A DNA stretch of 9,295 nucleotides from Paramuribaculum sp. (GTDB lineage: Bacteria > Bacteroidota > Bacteroidia > Bacteroidales > Muribaculaceae): assembly GCA_009775605.1 (NCBI GenBank), contig VSPV01000108.1, positions 1 to 9,295 of the forward strand, read 5' to 3'. Position 1 is the stretch's first letter; each line of letters opens with the position of its first letter. Shown here one piece after another: positions 1-7,445 of this stretch. A program made the position numbers and the translations under genes. The notes below the pieces were generated by a model. It had not been told where the DNA came from, made no database searches, and saw nothing but the letters and a program-made list of their open reading frames with translations.

Positions 1-105
1 CGCTCAAAAATTAAACGAAAACATAGGTGTTGCATTTATAACTTGAATCCACCTTTTAATTCAACCAACGGGTTAATAACCATATTTTTTCTCTCAGTCA
101 ACACC

Positions 106-903
106 ATGGCTCAGGACAACAATCTGAATGGCGCTCGCCAGCGCGTCAAGGTCACCCAGACCGCCGGACGCGATGCCCTCGGGAATTTCGCGCCGGAATT
201 CGCCCATCTGAACGACGATATATTATTCGGCGAAGTATGGAGCCGCAACGACCTGCTCTCGCTCCGCGACCGTTCCCTCGTGACCATCATCAGCCTCATC
301 TCGCAGGGTATCACCGACAGCTCGCTGAAATTCCATCTGATGGAGGCCAGGAAAAACGGCATAACCCGCACCGAGGCCGCCGAAATCATCACCCACATCG
401 CATTCTACGCCGGATGGCCTAAGGCATGGGCCGCATTCCGTCTGGCAAAAGAGGTGTGGAACGACGATGTGAAGGGCGACGACGCCAAAGCCCGGTTCCA
501 GCGCGAGATGATTTTCCCCATCGGTGAACCCAATACCGCATACGCCAAATATTTTATTGGTAACAGCTATCTCGCTCCCGTTTCATCCAGCCAGATACCA
601 TTCGCCAACGTGACCTTCGAGCCTGGATGCCGCAACAACTGGCATATCCACAAAGCTACCCAGGGCGGAGGCCAGATGCTCGTGGGTGTGGCCGGGCGTG
701 GCTGGTATCAGGAAGAAGGGAAACCGGCAGTGGAGATTCTGCCCGGCACCGTAATCCATATCCCCGCCAACGTGAGGCACTGGCATGGCGCAGCCGCCGA
801 CAGCTGGTTTGCCCACCTTGCCTTCTCCGTGCCCGGTGAGAATACCGAGAACGTATGGCTCGAACCGGTAACCGACCAGGAATACTCCAAGCTCGGCGAA
901 TAA
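106..903 (+). CDS. CMD-cupin fusion protein (carboxymuconolactone decarboxylase family plus metal-binding cupin)
   Basis: Seen (numbering from the ATG at 106, 265 aa): residues about 20-115 are a CMD domain, with the helix motif E93...H97...Y101-A-G-W-P. There is no AhpD-type CxxC pair. Residues about 145-255 are a cupin, with motif 1 H180-x-H182-x3-Q186 and motif 2 G-x5-P-x4-H225-x-H227. Known: cupin hydroxynitrile lyases of the GtHNL type bind manganese through three His and one Gln with this HxHxxxQ spacing. CMD-cupin fusions are common in Bacteroidales and their physiological substrate is unknown. Inference: a metal-dependent lyase, oxidase or detoxifying enzyme; cyanohydrin lyase activity is only a possibility. 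Start: ATG 106 is the only ATG upstream of the conserved region. A TTG at 43 would add 21 residues containing a hydrophobic stretch ending in a T-M-A-Q junction that resembles a signal peptide, and the frame stays open to base 1. The protein is therefore either cytoplasmic (ATG) or exported (upstream start). It is followed by a hairpin terminator and faces the GH97 gene. Confidence 0.87.
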   Translation: MAQDNNLNGARQRVKVTQTAGRDALGNFAPEFAHLNDDILFGEVWSRNDLLSLRDRSLVTIISLISQGITDSSLKFHLMEARKNGITRTEAAEIITHIAFYAGWPKAWAAFRLAKEVWNDDVKGDDAKARFQREMIFPIGEPNTAYAKYFIGNSYLAPVSSSQIPFANVTFEPGCRNNWHIHKATQGGGQMLVGVAGRGWYQEEGKPAVEILPGTVIHIPANVRHWHGAAADSWFAHLAFSVPGENTENVWLEPVTDQEYSKLGE

Positions 904-925
904 TGCCCCGCACATAAAGCCAAAC

Positions 926-970
926 AAACAGGCGATGTGTCAAATACGGATTTTGGCACATCGCCTGTTT
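926..970. terminator. Long hairpin, probable bidirectional terminator
   Basis: The arms 926-944 and 952-970 form a 19-bp stem with one G-U wobble (940:956) and a 7-nt loop; the outer 14 bp are perfect. On the + strand the stem runs into TTTACTATAATT. On the - strand it runs into GTTTGTTTGG. Both are T-containing tails, though not long U-tracts. It lies 22 nt past the stop of the CMD-cupin gene and 125 nt past the stop of the convergent GH97 gene, as expected for a shared terminator. The right-arm sequence GCCTGTTTA recurs once at 980-988 as a 9-bp direct repeat, perhaps a relic of a second copy. Confidence 0.75.
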
Positions 971-995
971 ACTATAATTGCCTGTTTATTAGAAT

Positions 996-1070
996 TGTAG
1001 GAATGCACGCTCGTGCATCCGCCGGCAATCAATACCGTGTCGAGCGGCTGCTCCATGGAGCAGCCCTACA
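996..1070. repeat. REP/BIME-like palindromic intergenic element
   Basis: This 75-bp unit is bounded by TGTAGG (996-1001) and its inverse complement CCTACA (1065-1070). It contains two dyads. The first is ATGCACG-CT-CGTGCAT (1003-1018). The second is the perfect 20-bp palindrome at 1046-1065, centred on CCATGG. Between them lies a spacer (about 1021-1045) containing GCCGGC. A wider 8-bp inverted pair, AGGAATGC (999-1006) and GCATTCCT (1083-1090), also encloses the second dyad. The paired dyads with inverted ends recall dispersed REP/BIME repeats of bacterial intergenic regions, whose dyads are often joined to a TGTAGG-type border. The element sits 25 nt beyond the GH97 stop. It may act as a secondary terminator or 3' mRNA stabiliser for the operon. 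Copy number in the genome cannot be judged from one window. Confidence 0.6.
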
Positions 1071-1095
1071 TTTAGCAGTTTAGCATTCCTTCGGG

Positions 1096-3009
1096 TTATT
1101 TGATTCGCTCGAACTTCACCAGATAGCCTCCGCCGGGGATAAGGTTTACCTTGAGCGGACGGCCGCTTTTAGTCTTTCCGGAGGTTATGGCAATCTGACG
1201 GGGATTGTTATCCTTGTCGGAGGCGATGGTAGTGCGATAGTTCCCCTTAGGCAGGAAGTCGGTGGAAAGATTGCCGTCATACTGTTTTCCGCCGTTAAGA
1301 ACCGAAAGATACCACACATCTCCGCTCCGCCGCGCGATTGCGGCCATTTCACCGATTTTGCTTTCAGGAAGCACTCTGGTCTCGTCCCATGTCACAGGTA
1401 CCTCTTCTATGAACTGACGTCCGGGAGTGGAAAGCATATCCTCCATATCGGCTGCCAATATGAGCATGGGCGAGGTGAATGTGTAGATAGTGGCAAGCTG
1501 ATGGGCAAACGATATCTCCTTAGGACAGAATGCCCGGAAGTTCAGAGGGGTATAGTCGGCCGGACCGGCCAGCCATCTGGTGAAGGGAAGCACAGTGTTA
1601 TGGTAAGTCCACGCCGGACCGGGAGCCCATGAGTTCTCGCCGCCCACGCATTCAAGACCGCGCACAGCCTCTTTCGCCAGCAGGTTGGGATAGGTGAAGT
1701 TGTCGCCCGTAGGTTTGTTCACACCGTGGAAAATCACCATGAGCTTGTTTCTGGCGGCTTCCTTCAGAATCTCCTCCATAAGATTTACGGTAAAGAGATT
1801 CTCGGTGTGGAAGAAGTCAATCTTAAGCCCTTTCACGCCGGTCTCGGCACATTTCTTCATGAATTGCCTGCGTTCACCGGCATCCACAAGACCGATATCT
1901 GTCTTATTGCCCGCTCTGACAGACGACGGACGCCATACCCAGATATCCACTCCCCGCTGCGCGGCATAATCGGTAAGGTCTTTGAGATATTCCCACTTTG
2001 TATGGGCAGAGCCTTCAGGCTCGGTCTGCGGCCATAATTCCCAGCCGTCATCCACAACTACCGACTGTAGTCCCAGTTCCGCAGCGCCGTCCACATAACG
2101 CTTATGATTCGCCACGCTCAGACGGTTGTTGCCCTCGGTGAGCCATGTAAAGACGGAACGCCCGGGTTTAATCCATTCGGTATCCTTACCGTTGGGAAAC
2201 AGTTCGGGATCGGGAGCATCGGCCACTTTTCCGATTATCGTGTTGTTCACCAGGCCGTCGAGATCCGAAGCAAGCATTATCACACGCCAGGGGGTGACAA
2301 TCTCACCCGTTTTCTCATCAGGATAAGCGATCCAGGGATAATCACGGACTACATCGTGGACATGGCTGCCGGGCATACCGGTTATGGTGCCGGATTCCAC
2401 GTGGCCCTTGTTTTCGACATATCCGAAATTCACACTGTTATCGTTATTGCCAAAAAGAACGGCGCCATGGAAATTGCGGAGATTCGCTTCGGTGACCGCA
2501 GCGTATGTTCCGTCGGGTAGCAGGAATGTAGCAGGGGGAGCAAGCAGTTCGTTGTCTATCTTACTTATATCGCGGTCCTGATATGCCTGAATCCACCCAT
2601 ACTGGAACGGGCCGCTCGCATACCACACTCTTGTCCCCTCGGGGAAAGTGACGGCCGTCTGTTCGCTGTAGATACATTTAGGGCCGTCGGCCGGAATGCG
2701 GTATCGCAAGGCCACGCCGTCGTCGAACTCACGGACGTCGACATAATAGACCGCTCCGTCCTTTCTCTTTACAGTGTATGACGTTTCCGCCCCGGGATTT
2801 TTTGAAAAAGATGCGATGTCGGTACCGAGACAGATATTGTCGACTTTCATACCGAGCGGTGAGGCCGGAACCGGCGTCTTGCCATTGTAACTGACTTTAT
2901 AATTCAGTTTACCGCCGTCGGCCGAAAGGCCAACGGTCGCTTTCTGCGCATTCACCATCAGCGGCAATGCCAGGGCGCTTATTACAAGCAGATTATTTAT
3001 GCAATTCAT
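1096..3009 (-). CDS. Secreted glycoside hydrolase family 97 enzyme, retaining alpha-galactosidase-like
   Basis: Seen: 637 aa with a signal peptide at about residues 1-22 (hydrophobic core, then V-N-A-Q). An N-terminal beta-sandwich spans about 23-275, including T-E174-A-N, a position that matches a calcium ligand in SusB. A TIM barrel spans about 276-545, with V-V-D-D-G-W near 318-323, K-I-D398-F-F, F-H-G at 427-429, R-G-L-E453 and L-P-F-T-R-W-L-A-G-P. A C-terminal beta domain spans about 546-637. Known: GH97 contains inverting alpha-glucosidases (SusB) and retaining alpha-galactosidases (BtGal97b), the latter using an Asp nucleophile in the K-(I/V)-D-F motif and a Glu about 55 residues later. 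D398 and E453 fit that pair. Inference: a periplasmic or exported retaining exo-alpha-glycosidase, most likely alpha-galactosidase; an alpha-glucoside cannot be excluded. The motif after D398 is F-F-H-T-E rather than the D-R-D-D-Q type I recall as common in the family, so specificity may be unusual. It is the third gene of the operon, starting 12 nt after the esterase stop. Confidence 0.93.
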   Translation of the reverse strand: MNCINNLLVISALALPLMVNAQKATVGLSADGGKLNYKVSYNGKTPVPASPLGMKVDNICLGTDIASFSKNPGAETSYTVKRKDGAVYYVDVREFDDGVALRYRIPADGPKCIYSEQTAVTFPEGTRVWYASGPFQYGWIQAYQDRDISKIDNELLAPPATFLLPDGTYAAVTEANLRNFHGAVLFGNNDNSVNFGYVENKGHVESGTITGMPGSHVHDVVRDYPWIAYPDEKTGEIVTPWRVIMLASDLDGLVNNTIIGKVADAPDPELFPNGKDTEWIKPGRSVFTWLTEGNNRLSVANHKRYVDGAAELGLQSVVVDDGWELWPQTEPEGSAHTKWEYLKDLTDYAAQRGVDIWVWRPSSVRAGNKTDIGLVDAGERRQFMKKCAETGVKGLKIDFFHTENLFTVNLMEEILKEAARNKLMVIFHGVNKPTGDNFTYPNLLAKEAVRGLECVGGENSWAPGPAWTYHNTVLPFTRWLAGPADYTPLNFRAFCPKEISFAHQLATIYTFTSPMLILAADMEDMLSTPGRQFIEEVPVTWDETRVLPESKIGEMAAIARRSGDVWYLSVLNGGKQYDGNLSTDFLPKGNYRTTIASDKDNNPRQIAITSGKTKSGRPLKVNLIPGGGYLVKFERIK

Positions 3010-3021
3010 TTTTAGGTATGG

Positions 3022-4449
3022 TTATGGTTCTACTGAAAGTGAGAACGGCAGCAACGGAAGCCCGAAGGAATTAAATACGGTTCCCTCGCTGGCATCGTCA
3101 AAGCAGTATCTTACCTTGACCGGTGATTTCACTTCCGAAGATTTTACGGTAAGAACGTTGTTTTTAAGAGTTCCTTTCGCCGGATGGAAAACACCGTCAG
3201 TACCTGCTACCGACAGGCCCTTGATTTCTTTTGAAGAAGCGCTCATGCCCTCTCCTGCATTTGAAAATTGTATGCACAGCGCAGATTTCTGCGGCACAGC
3301 GTCTATCGCGCGGGGTGCCTCGAATCCGTCAGTGATACGCCCGTACACACGGCCAAGAGCCATATTGGCCAGACGTTCACCAACCTGAGATTTCTTTGCA
3401 GGATGGATATTATTTACATTGCCGATGTCGATTGTCGGAATCAGACCTACTGACGGCACCTTATCGGCCACCTGTTGCTGGGCCTCGCGCACAAGCGCGG
3501 GGCCATTGTTTGAGGAAGCGTAGTTGAACGGCGCGATCTGAACTATAAAAAAAGGAAATTCTTTGCGGAAATCTTTGCGCCAGGAGCGGATAAGAGTCGA
3601 CATCAGATGACGATAGGACTGAGGATTGTCGCGGTTGGACTCTCCCTGATACCATATCGCGCCTGCTATCCCGTAAGGAGCGAGAGGATGAATCATGCTG
3701 TTGTAAAGCACGCCGGACTGAACCGGCCACCAGGGATATCTGGTCTCTATCACGGCCTCGGCAATGTCGCTGTTGTTATTTACAGAGTCCTCGGGAACCC
3801 ATACCTCGGCAGGGGTTCCTCCCCACGCCGAAACAATCAGGCCTACGGGCACACCGTCAAGTTTTTTATTGAGGTTGCGGCCAAACATGTAGGCCACGGC
3901 GCTCCGGCGGCTCATCACATCGGGAGTGCAGACCTCCCATTTCGCGATGCAATTATCCTGAGGGGTCTCGGATGCGGTTTTGGCGAGGCTGAAAAAACGG
4001 ATTGCGGGATTGGAGGCCCCGGCACGTTCCTGTTCATAATTCTCGATTCCGTTTGCCGGACTCCACTCCATATTTGACTGTCCGCTGCACAGCCACACTT
4101 CGCCTATCATCACGTCACGGACCGTAAGGGTGTCTGCGGGGAGTCCGCGATAGAATACCTCCAGACTGTAAGGGCCACCGTAGGAGGGTGTAGGTAGGTT
4201 TACGGCCCAATGTCCGTAATCATCGACTGTGGCACTGGCCGTATCGGCGGGATTCCAGCTGCCGACCACGCATACCGTGCGCGAGGCGTCGCCGCGCCCC
4301 CACACCGGAGCGTCAGTTTTCTGCTGAAGGACCATGTGGTCGGAGAATAGTGCCGGAAGATTAAGCGGCGTGCTCGTCTGGGCATTTGCGGCGCATGCTG
4401 CAATGCCAAGGGCTCCGGTGAAGAATGCCCGTGAAATAGAATGTTTCAT
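3022..4449 (-). CDS. Secreted SGNH esterase, sialate O-acetylesterase family
   Basis: Seen (475 aa from the ATG at 4449): a signal peptide with an early K, a hydrophobic core and A-N-A-Q; an N-terminal beta domain with L-F-S-D-H-M-V-L-Q-Q and the conserved P-V-W-G; then the SGNH catalytic domain. G-Q-S-N-M-E-W carries the nucleophile Ser (residue 125), W-Y-Q-G-E-S-N lies at 266-272, and D341...H349-P supplies the acid/His element. A short beta domain closes the protein. Known: this family (PF03629-like) removes O-acetyl groups, classically from sialic acids, but many Bacteroidales polysaccharide-locus members act on acetylated plant glycans. Inference: it deacetylates the glycan that the neighbouring glycosidases then trim. 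Start: the ATG at 4449 is 7 nt downstream of the upstream gene's stop, with AGGT directly before it, suggesting translational coupling. A TTG at 4467 would overlap the upstream gene by 11 nt and add a poor N terminus. Confidence 0.93.
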   Translation of the reverse strand: MKHSISRAFFTGALGIAACAANAQTSTPLNLPALFSDHMVLQQKTDAPVWGRGDASRTVCVVGSWNPADTASATVDDYGHWAVNLPTPSYGGPYSLEVFYRGLPADTLTVRDVMIGEVWLCSGQSNMEWSPANGIENYEQERAGASNPAIRFFSLAKTASETPQDNCIAKWEVCTPDVMSRRSAVAYMFGRNLNKKLDGVPVGLIVSAWGGTPAEVWVPEDSVNNNSDIAEAVIETRYPWWPVQSGVLYNSMIHPLAPYGIAGAIWYQGESNRDNPQSYRHLMSTLIRSWRKDFRKEFPFFIVQIAPFNYASSNNGPALVREAQQQVADKVPSVGLIPTIDIGNVNNIHPAKKSQVGERLANMALGRVYGRITDGFEAPRAIDAVPQKSALCIQFSNAGEGMSASSKEIKGLSVAGTDGVFHPAKGTLKNNVLTVKSSEVKSPVKVRYCFDDASEGTVFNSFGLPLLPFSLSVEP

Positions 4450-4456
4450 ACCTGAA

Positions 4457-7300
4457 TTATTTTTCAATTACGTACCAGGTGTAGCCGTTGGCGGGAATGG
4501 TGACGTCGAGCTCAACGGTGTAGTCACGGCCGAGACGATATTTTGCCGGTGTTCCCTCCTGCTCGCGGATGCTTGCCGTCTCCGTGAGGCCGGTGTAGTA
4601 CAACGGCAGCTTTATACGGCGCTTCATCACCTCCGAGGTAGGATTGTAGAACATGGCCAGACCACGTTCCTTTTCGGTGGGCGACACGTGCATTATGCCG
4701 TCCCAATCGCGCGCGTCGGGACGGCGCAGATGGATGATGTCGCTGTTCAGAATATTGCGGTATTTCTTATACCAGCCTATGACGTCGAGCACGGCCTGGC
4801 GCGTTTCAGGCGAATCGTAGAGGCGCGGGCCGCGGTAGCAAGCCTGGACGCCCGCCCCATAGTTCTGGAACATAAGCGTGCGGTATTCGAAAAGGTGGTC
4901 TTTGAGCGGTTCGAGGGTGGCCGCCGCTCCTCCGCCCTGATATTCCACAAGGGGCACGAAGCTCCAGAGGGCCGAGGCGGGGCGCTCGAAGGTGCAGTCG
5001 TGGTTGAGCTGACGCGTATGGATAAGCTGGCGTTCGCGGGGGAGCGACCAGTTGGCCTCGCGGTAGCCGATACCGACCTTTGTTGAACCGTTGAGGAAGT
5101 AGAAATCGGGCACGTTGAGATAAATGCCGTTCTCGCACATCCAGTGATAAAGGGCGGTGACGGTCTGGAACTGGTTCCACTGCGAGTCGTTCAGGCCTTT
5201 ATGATATGTGTGGGTGGTCGACGCGCACACATCGCCTGGATATGAGCCGTCGTGCTCGAAACATTTCATGCCGGTCTTCTCGAAGAAGGTCTTTATTTTT
5301 CTGAAATACTCGTGTCCCCAGTCGCTCGACAGGCAGGGAGAGCTTCCGAAGGTCATGCCCCCGCGTTTGCCCGTGGCGGGGTTTATCACGTCGACGTCAT
5401 CGCTTATCCAGCGGCTTGCCAGCAGTGAGTAGCAACCCATGTCTATGCCTTTGCTGCGGGCATAGTCCACAAGGGATTTGAAGCGGGCTATGTTTTCATC
5501 CGAAACGTCCTCGGCGTTGAGTCCGGAACCGAAGCTGAGGATTATCATCTCATAGCCGGTGTCGGCACACTGGTCCACGGCCGTCTTCACCACTTCGGGA
5601 TCAGTTGAGGTGAGGTGCATGAATATGGGATTCTCCGTGGTCCAGGGGGCGATGGTGCGGTACATGTTGCGTGTGAAGAGACCCTTGCGCTCACGGTCGT
5701 AGCTGTCAAAAGGCATTTCGTATACGCCGAACGAACGGAACAAATCGCCGGCGTCAATCAGCTGGTCAGGGCCGATTTTAGGCGAGACCTCCAGTATGCA
5801 CGGGGTCTGCATCAGCCAGTTGCGCTGCGAGGTATACCGGGGGTCTGTGACCCATTTCTCGGTTATGTCGGTCTCCTTCTCCGTGAAGCTTCCTCCGCAG
5901 GCATAGTCACTTTCCACGTGGATGTTGGGGAGCAGGAATGTGCGCGGATCGCCCCCGCCGGGCGACTCGGGCTCAGCCATAGCCAGGAATTCGACCTTGA
6001 AGCTGTCAACATTTATCGGTGCGCCTGTGCCGTTTTCAAGGGTGAACCGCTTGCGTATCACGGGGATTCCGTCGTAAACGGCCACAGAAAGCCTGATTCT
6101 GGCGTCGGTAAGCTCCTTGTCGCCGCGCAGCGTGAAGGTGATTTCCTTGCCCGTAGGTGCCTTTTTGTTGAGCGCCCAGCGGCTGCGTGCCCACTTTATG
6201 TCCTCGGTAATGGGATGTATCTCAAAATCCTCCACCATGAACGAATTGGCCACGGTGACCAGCGAATCCATCCAGGCTTCCTTTATATATGCGCGTTCGG
6301 GCTGACCTTCAAGGCCTCCTATCGACCATTCCTTGCCGTCGATGGTCACGGAGCCTTCCGAGCTCACTGCGCGCAGCAGGCTCTCGCCCGTCATGCGGTT
6401 AACGAAATCGGTGGTGGCCAGATTGGGGAATATGCGGAATGTACGCGACACCATGTCGTTTGCCACCACGATGCTTTTACGGTCGGGCGTGGCATAAATG
6501 GCCGCGGACGTCTTCCCGGGTGTCAGCAGCCAGTCATATCCGGTCTGTGTAGATGCGGGCACTGTCATTACAGGCAGCTTCCTGATTTTGCCCTCGAGCC
6601 GTTTTTTTGCCTGCGAGGTCATCTCAGGCCCTTTTTCCTGAGAAGCGGCATCGACCGCCACCGGGGCCTCCCCCTCATATTCTATCACAGGCTCTATCCA
6701 GAGCACATTGTCGCCGCTGGGGCCGTCGGGGGTGGTTTCGGCTATGAGTTCAAGAGTATTTATCCCTTTGAGGTCGAGATCAACCGCCATCGGGCTTTCC
6801 CCTCCTCTCACAACACCTCCGGCAGGAAGTTCCTTGCCGTCGCCTTTCACTACTATCTTCACCGAGCCTCGCTCGATCTCGCCGGCATTGCCCGTGACGG
6901 CCACAAAGCGGCGCTGATTGCCGTCGTTGGCAAACAGCATGCTGGTGCCGTTTACGAGCGCTATACGCTCTATATTCTTACCGTCGGCCGATGCAGGACG
7001 GTCGCCCACGGCCACCCGGGCATGGAGTCTTTTTGCTTTTCCGTGGAGATTGATTTTGAACGACGAGGGAGCATGGGTGCCTATCACGTCGCTATAGCTT
7101 TTGCCGGCAGCGATAGCCGGGTCGCCTGATACAGATTTGCCCGACACGGCTTTGCCGTATCCCTGATTGATTTTAGATAAGTCGAGTTGCGATAGATTGA
7201 TGGAGCTTTGCGCATAGGCCGAAATGCCGAATGCGAAAGTCGACGCTAACGCAACGCCTTTTGCAGCCCTGAAGAGATGGCTGGGAAATGTAGTTTTCAT
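4457..7300 (-). CDS. Large secreted putative glycoside hydrolase: NPCBM domain plus clan GH-D-like barrel
   Basis: Seen (947 aa from the ATG at 7300): a signal peptide at about 1-31 (F-G-I-S-A-Y-A-Q). An NPCBM-like carbohydrate-binding domain spans about 35-207, with G-K-S-V-x-G-x-P, the hallmark G-T-H-A-P-S at 74-79 and V-G-D. A linker follows at 208-250. A large beta-sandwich spans about 251-545, with N-D-M-V-S-R-T-F-R-I and N-R-M-T-G-E-S-L-L-R as in GH36-type N domains. A probable TIM barrel spans about 550-845, and a C-terminal beta domain runs to 947. The barrel motif K-C-F-E-H-D684-G-S-Y-P-G-D is placed like the nucleophile motif of GH27/GH36 (K-x-D). E748 in Y-R-E-A-N and D690 are candidate partners. 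I do not recognise a textbook GH36 acid/base motif, so the exact family is open. Inference: an exo-acting alpha-glycosidase, possibly alpha-galactosidase. First gene of the operon. Start: the in-frame extension to 7549 runs through the promoter and has no signal peptide at its N terminus, so it is rejected. Confidence 0.88.
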   Translation of the reverse strand: MKTTFPSHLFRAAKGVALASTFAFGISAYAQSSINLSQLDLSKINQGYGKAVSGKSVSGDPAIAAGKSYSDVIGTHAPSSFKINLHGKAKRLHARVAVGDRPASADGKNIERIALVNGTSMLFANDGNQRRFVAVTGNAGEIERGSVKIVVKGDGKELPAGGVVRGGESPMAVDLDLKGINTLELIAETTPDGPSGDNVLWIEPVIEYEGEAPVAVDAASQEKGPEMTSQAKKRLEGKIRKLPVMTVPASTQTGYDWLLTPGKTSAAIYATPDRKSIVVANDMVSRTFRIFPNLATTDFVNRMTGESLLRAVSSEGSVTIDGKEWSIGGLEGQPERAYIKEAWMDSLVTVANSFMVEDFEIHPITEDIKWARSRWALNKKAPTGKEITFTLRGDKELTDARIRLSVAVYDGIPVIRKRFTLENGTGAPINVDSFKVEFLAMAEPESPGGGDPRTFLLPNIHVESDYACGGSFTEKETDITEKWVTDPRYTSQRNWLMQTPCILEVSPKIGPDQLIDAGDLFRSFGVYEMPFDSYDRERKGLFTRNMYRTIAPWTTENPIFMHLTSTDPEVVKTAVDQCADTGYEMIILSFGSGLNAEDVSDENIARFKSLVDYARSKGIDMGCYSLLASRWISDDVDVINPATGKRGGMTFGSSPCLSSDWGHEYFRKIKTFFEKTGMKCFEHDGSYPGDVCASTTHTYHKGLNDSQWNQFQTVTALYHWMCENGIYLNVPDFYFLNGSTKVGIGYREANWSLPRERQLIHTRQLNHDCTFERPASALWSFVPLVEYQGGGAAATLEPLKDHLFEYRTLMFQNYGAGVQACYRGPRLYDSPETRQAVLDVIGWYKKYRNILNSDIIHLRRPDARDWDGIMHVSPTEKERGLAMFYNPTSEVMKRRIKLPLYYTGLTETASIREQEGTPAKYRLGRDYTVELDVTIPANGYTWYVIEK

Positions 7301-7326
7301 GATTGGTCCGGTATTGTGATGAATCG

Positions 7327-7334
7327 CAAAGATA
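7327..7334 (-). promoter_or_regulatory. Candidate -7 box of the three-gene enzyme operon
   Basis: Read on the - strand this is TATCTTTG, an exact match to the Bacteroidetes primary sigma -7 consensus TAnnTTTG. It lies 26 nt upstream of the ATG at 7300 and would give a leader of roughly 20 nt. No good TTG-type -33 element is present 19-21 nt further upstream, so the promoter may be weak or activator-dependent. The position fits the choice of the 7300 start. Confidence 0.55.
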
Positions 7335-7338
7335 CCAA

Positions 7339-7352
7339 AATCCGTGCGGATT
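7339..7352. promoter_or_regulatory. Small dyad next to the operon -7 box, possible operator
   Basis: AATCCG-TG-CGGATT is a perfect 6-bp inverted repeat with a 2-nt centre. It lies 4 nt upstream of the - strand -7 box, inside the space between the -7 and -33 positions. A regulator bound there would block RNA polymerase. The dyad is short enough to arise by chance, and no regulator gene is in the window. Confidence 0.25.
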
Positions 7353-7445
7353 CTCTTTGTATATATTTGCTTTTTCCATGTACAATTTTGCGGTAGGGGC
7401 AAGAAATATCCCTCCCGTATTAAAAAAGAGGAATAACAGACTGCC

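Noticed and set aside
4450..4467. TTG start for the esterase, overlapping the upstream gene
   Set aside because: The ATG at 4449 gives a proper signal peptide start and normal operon spacing.
4334..5086. A 250-codon + strand frame across the esterase/hydrolase junction
   Set aside because: It is antisense to two genes with clear motifs and has no family features of its own.
5615..7129. A 504-codon open frame on the + strand, antisense to the large hydrolase
   Set aside because: It has no recognisable domain, shows the skewed composition of a mirror frame of GC-rich coding DNA, and lies fully inside a well-supported gene.
7362..7369. A further TAnnTTTG match (TATATTTG) on the + strand
   Set aside because: No -33 element is present at the right distance, and a better promoter lies nearer the lipoprotein gene. 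In AT-rich DNA this match is probably chance.
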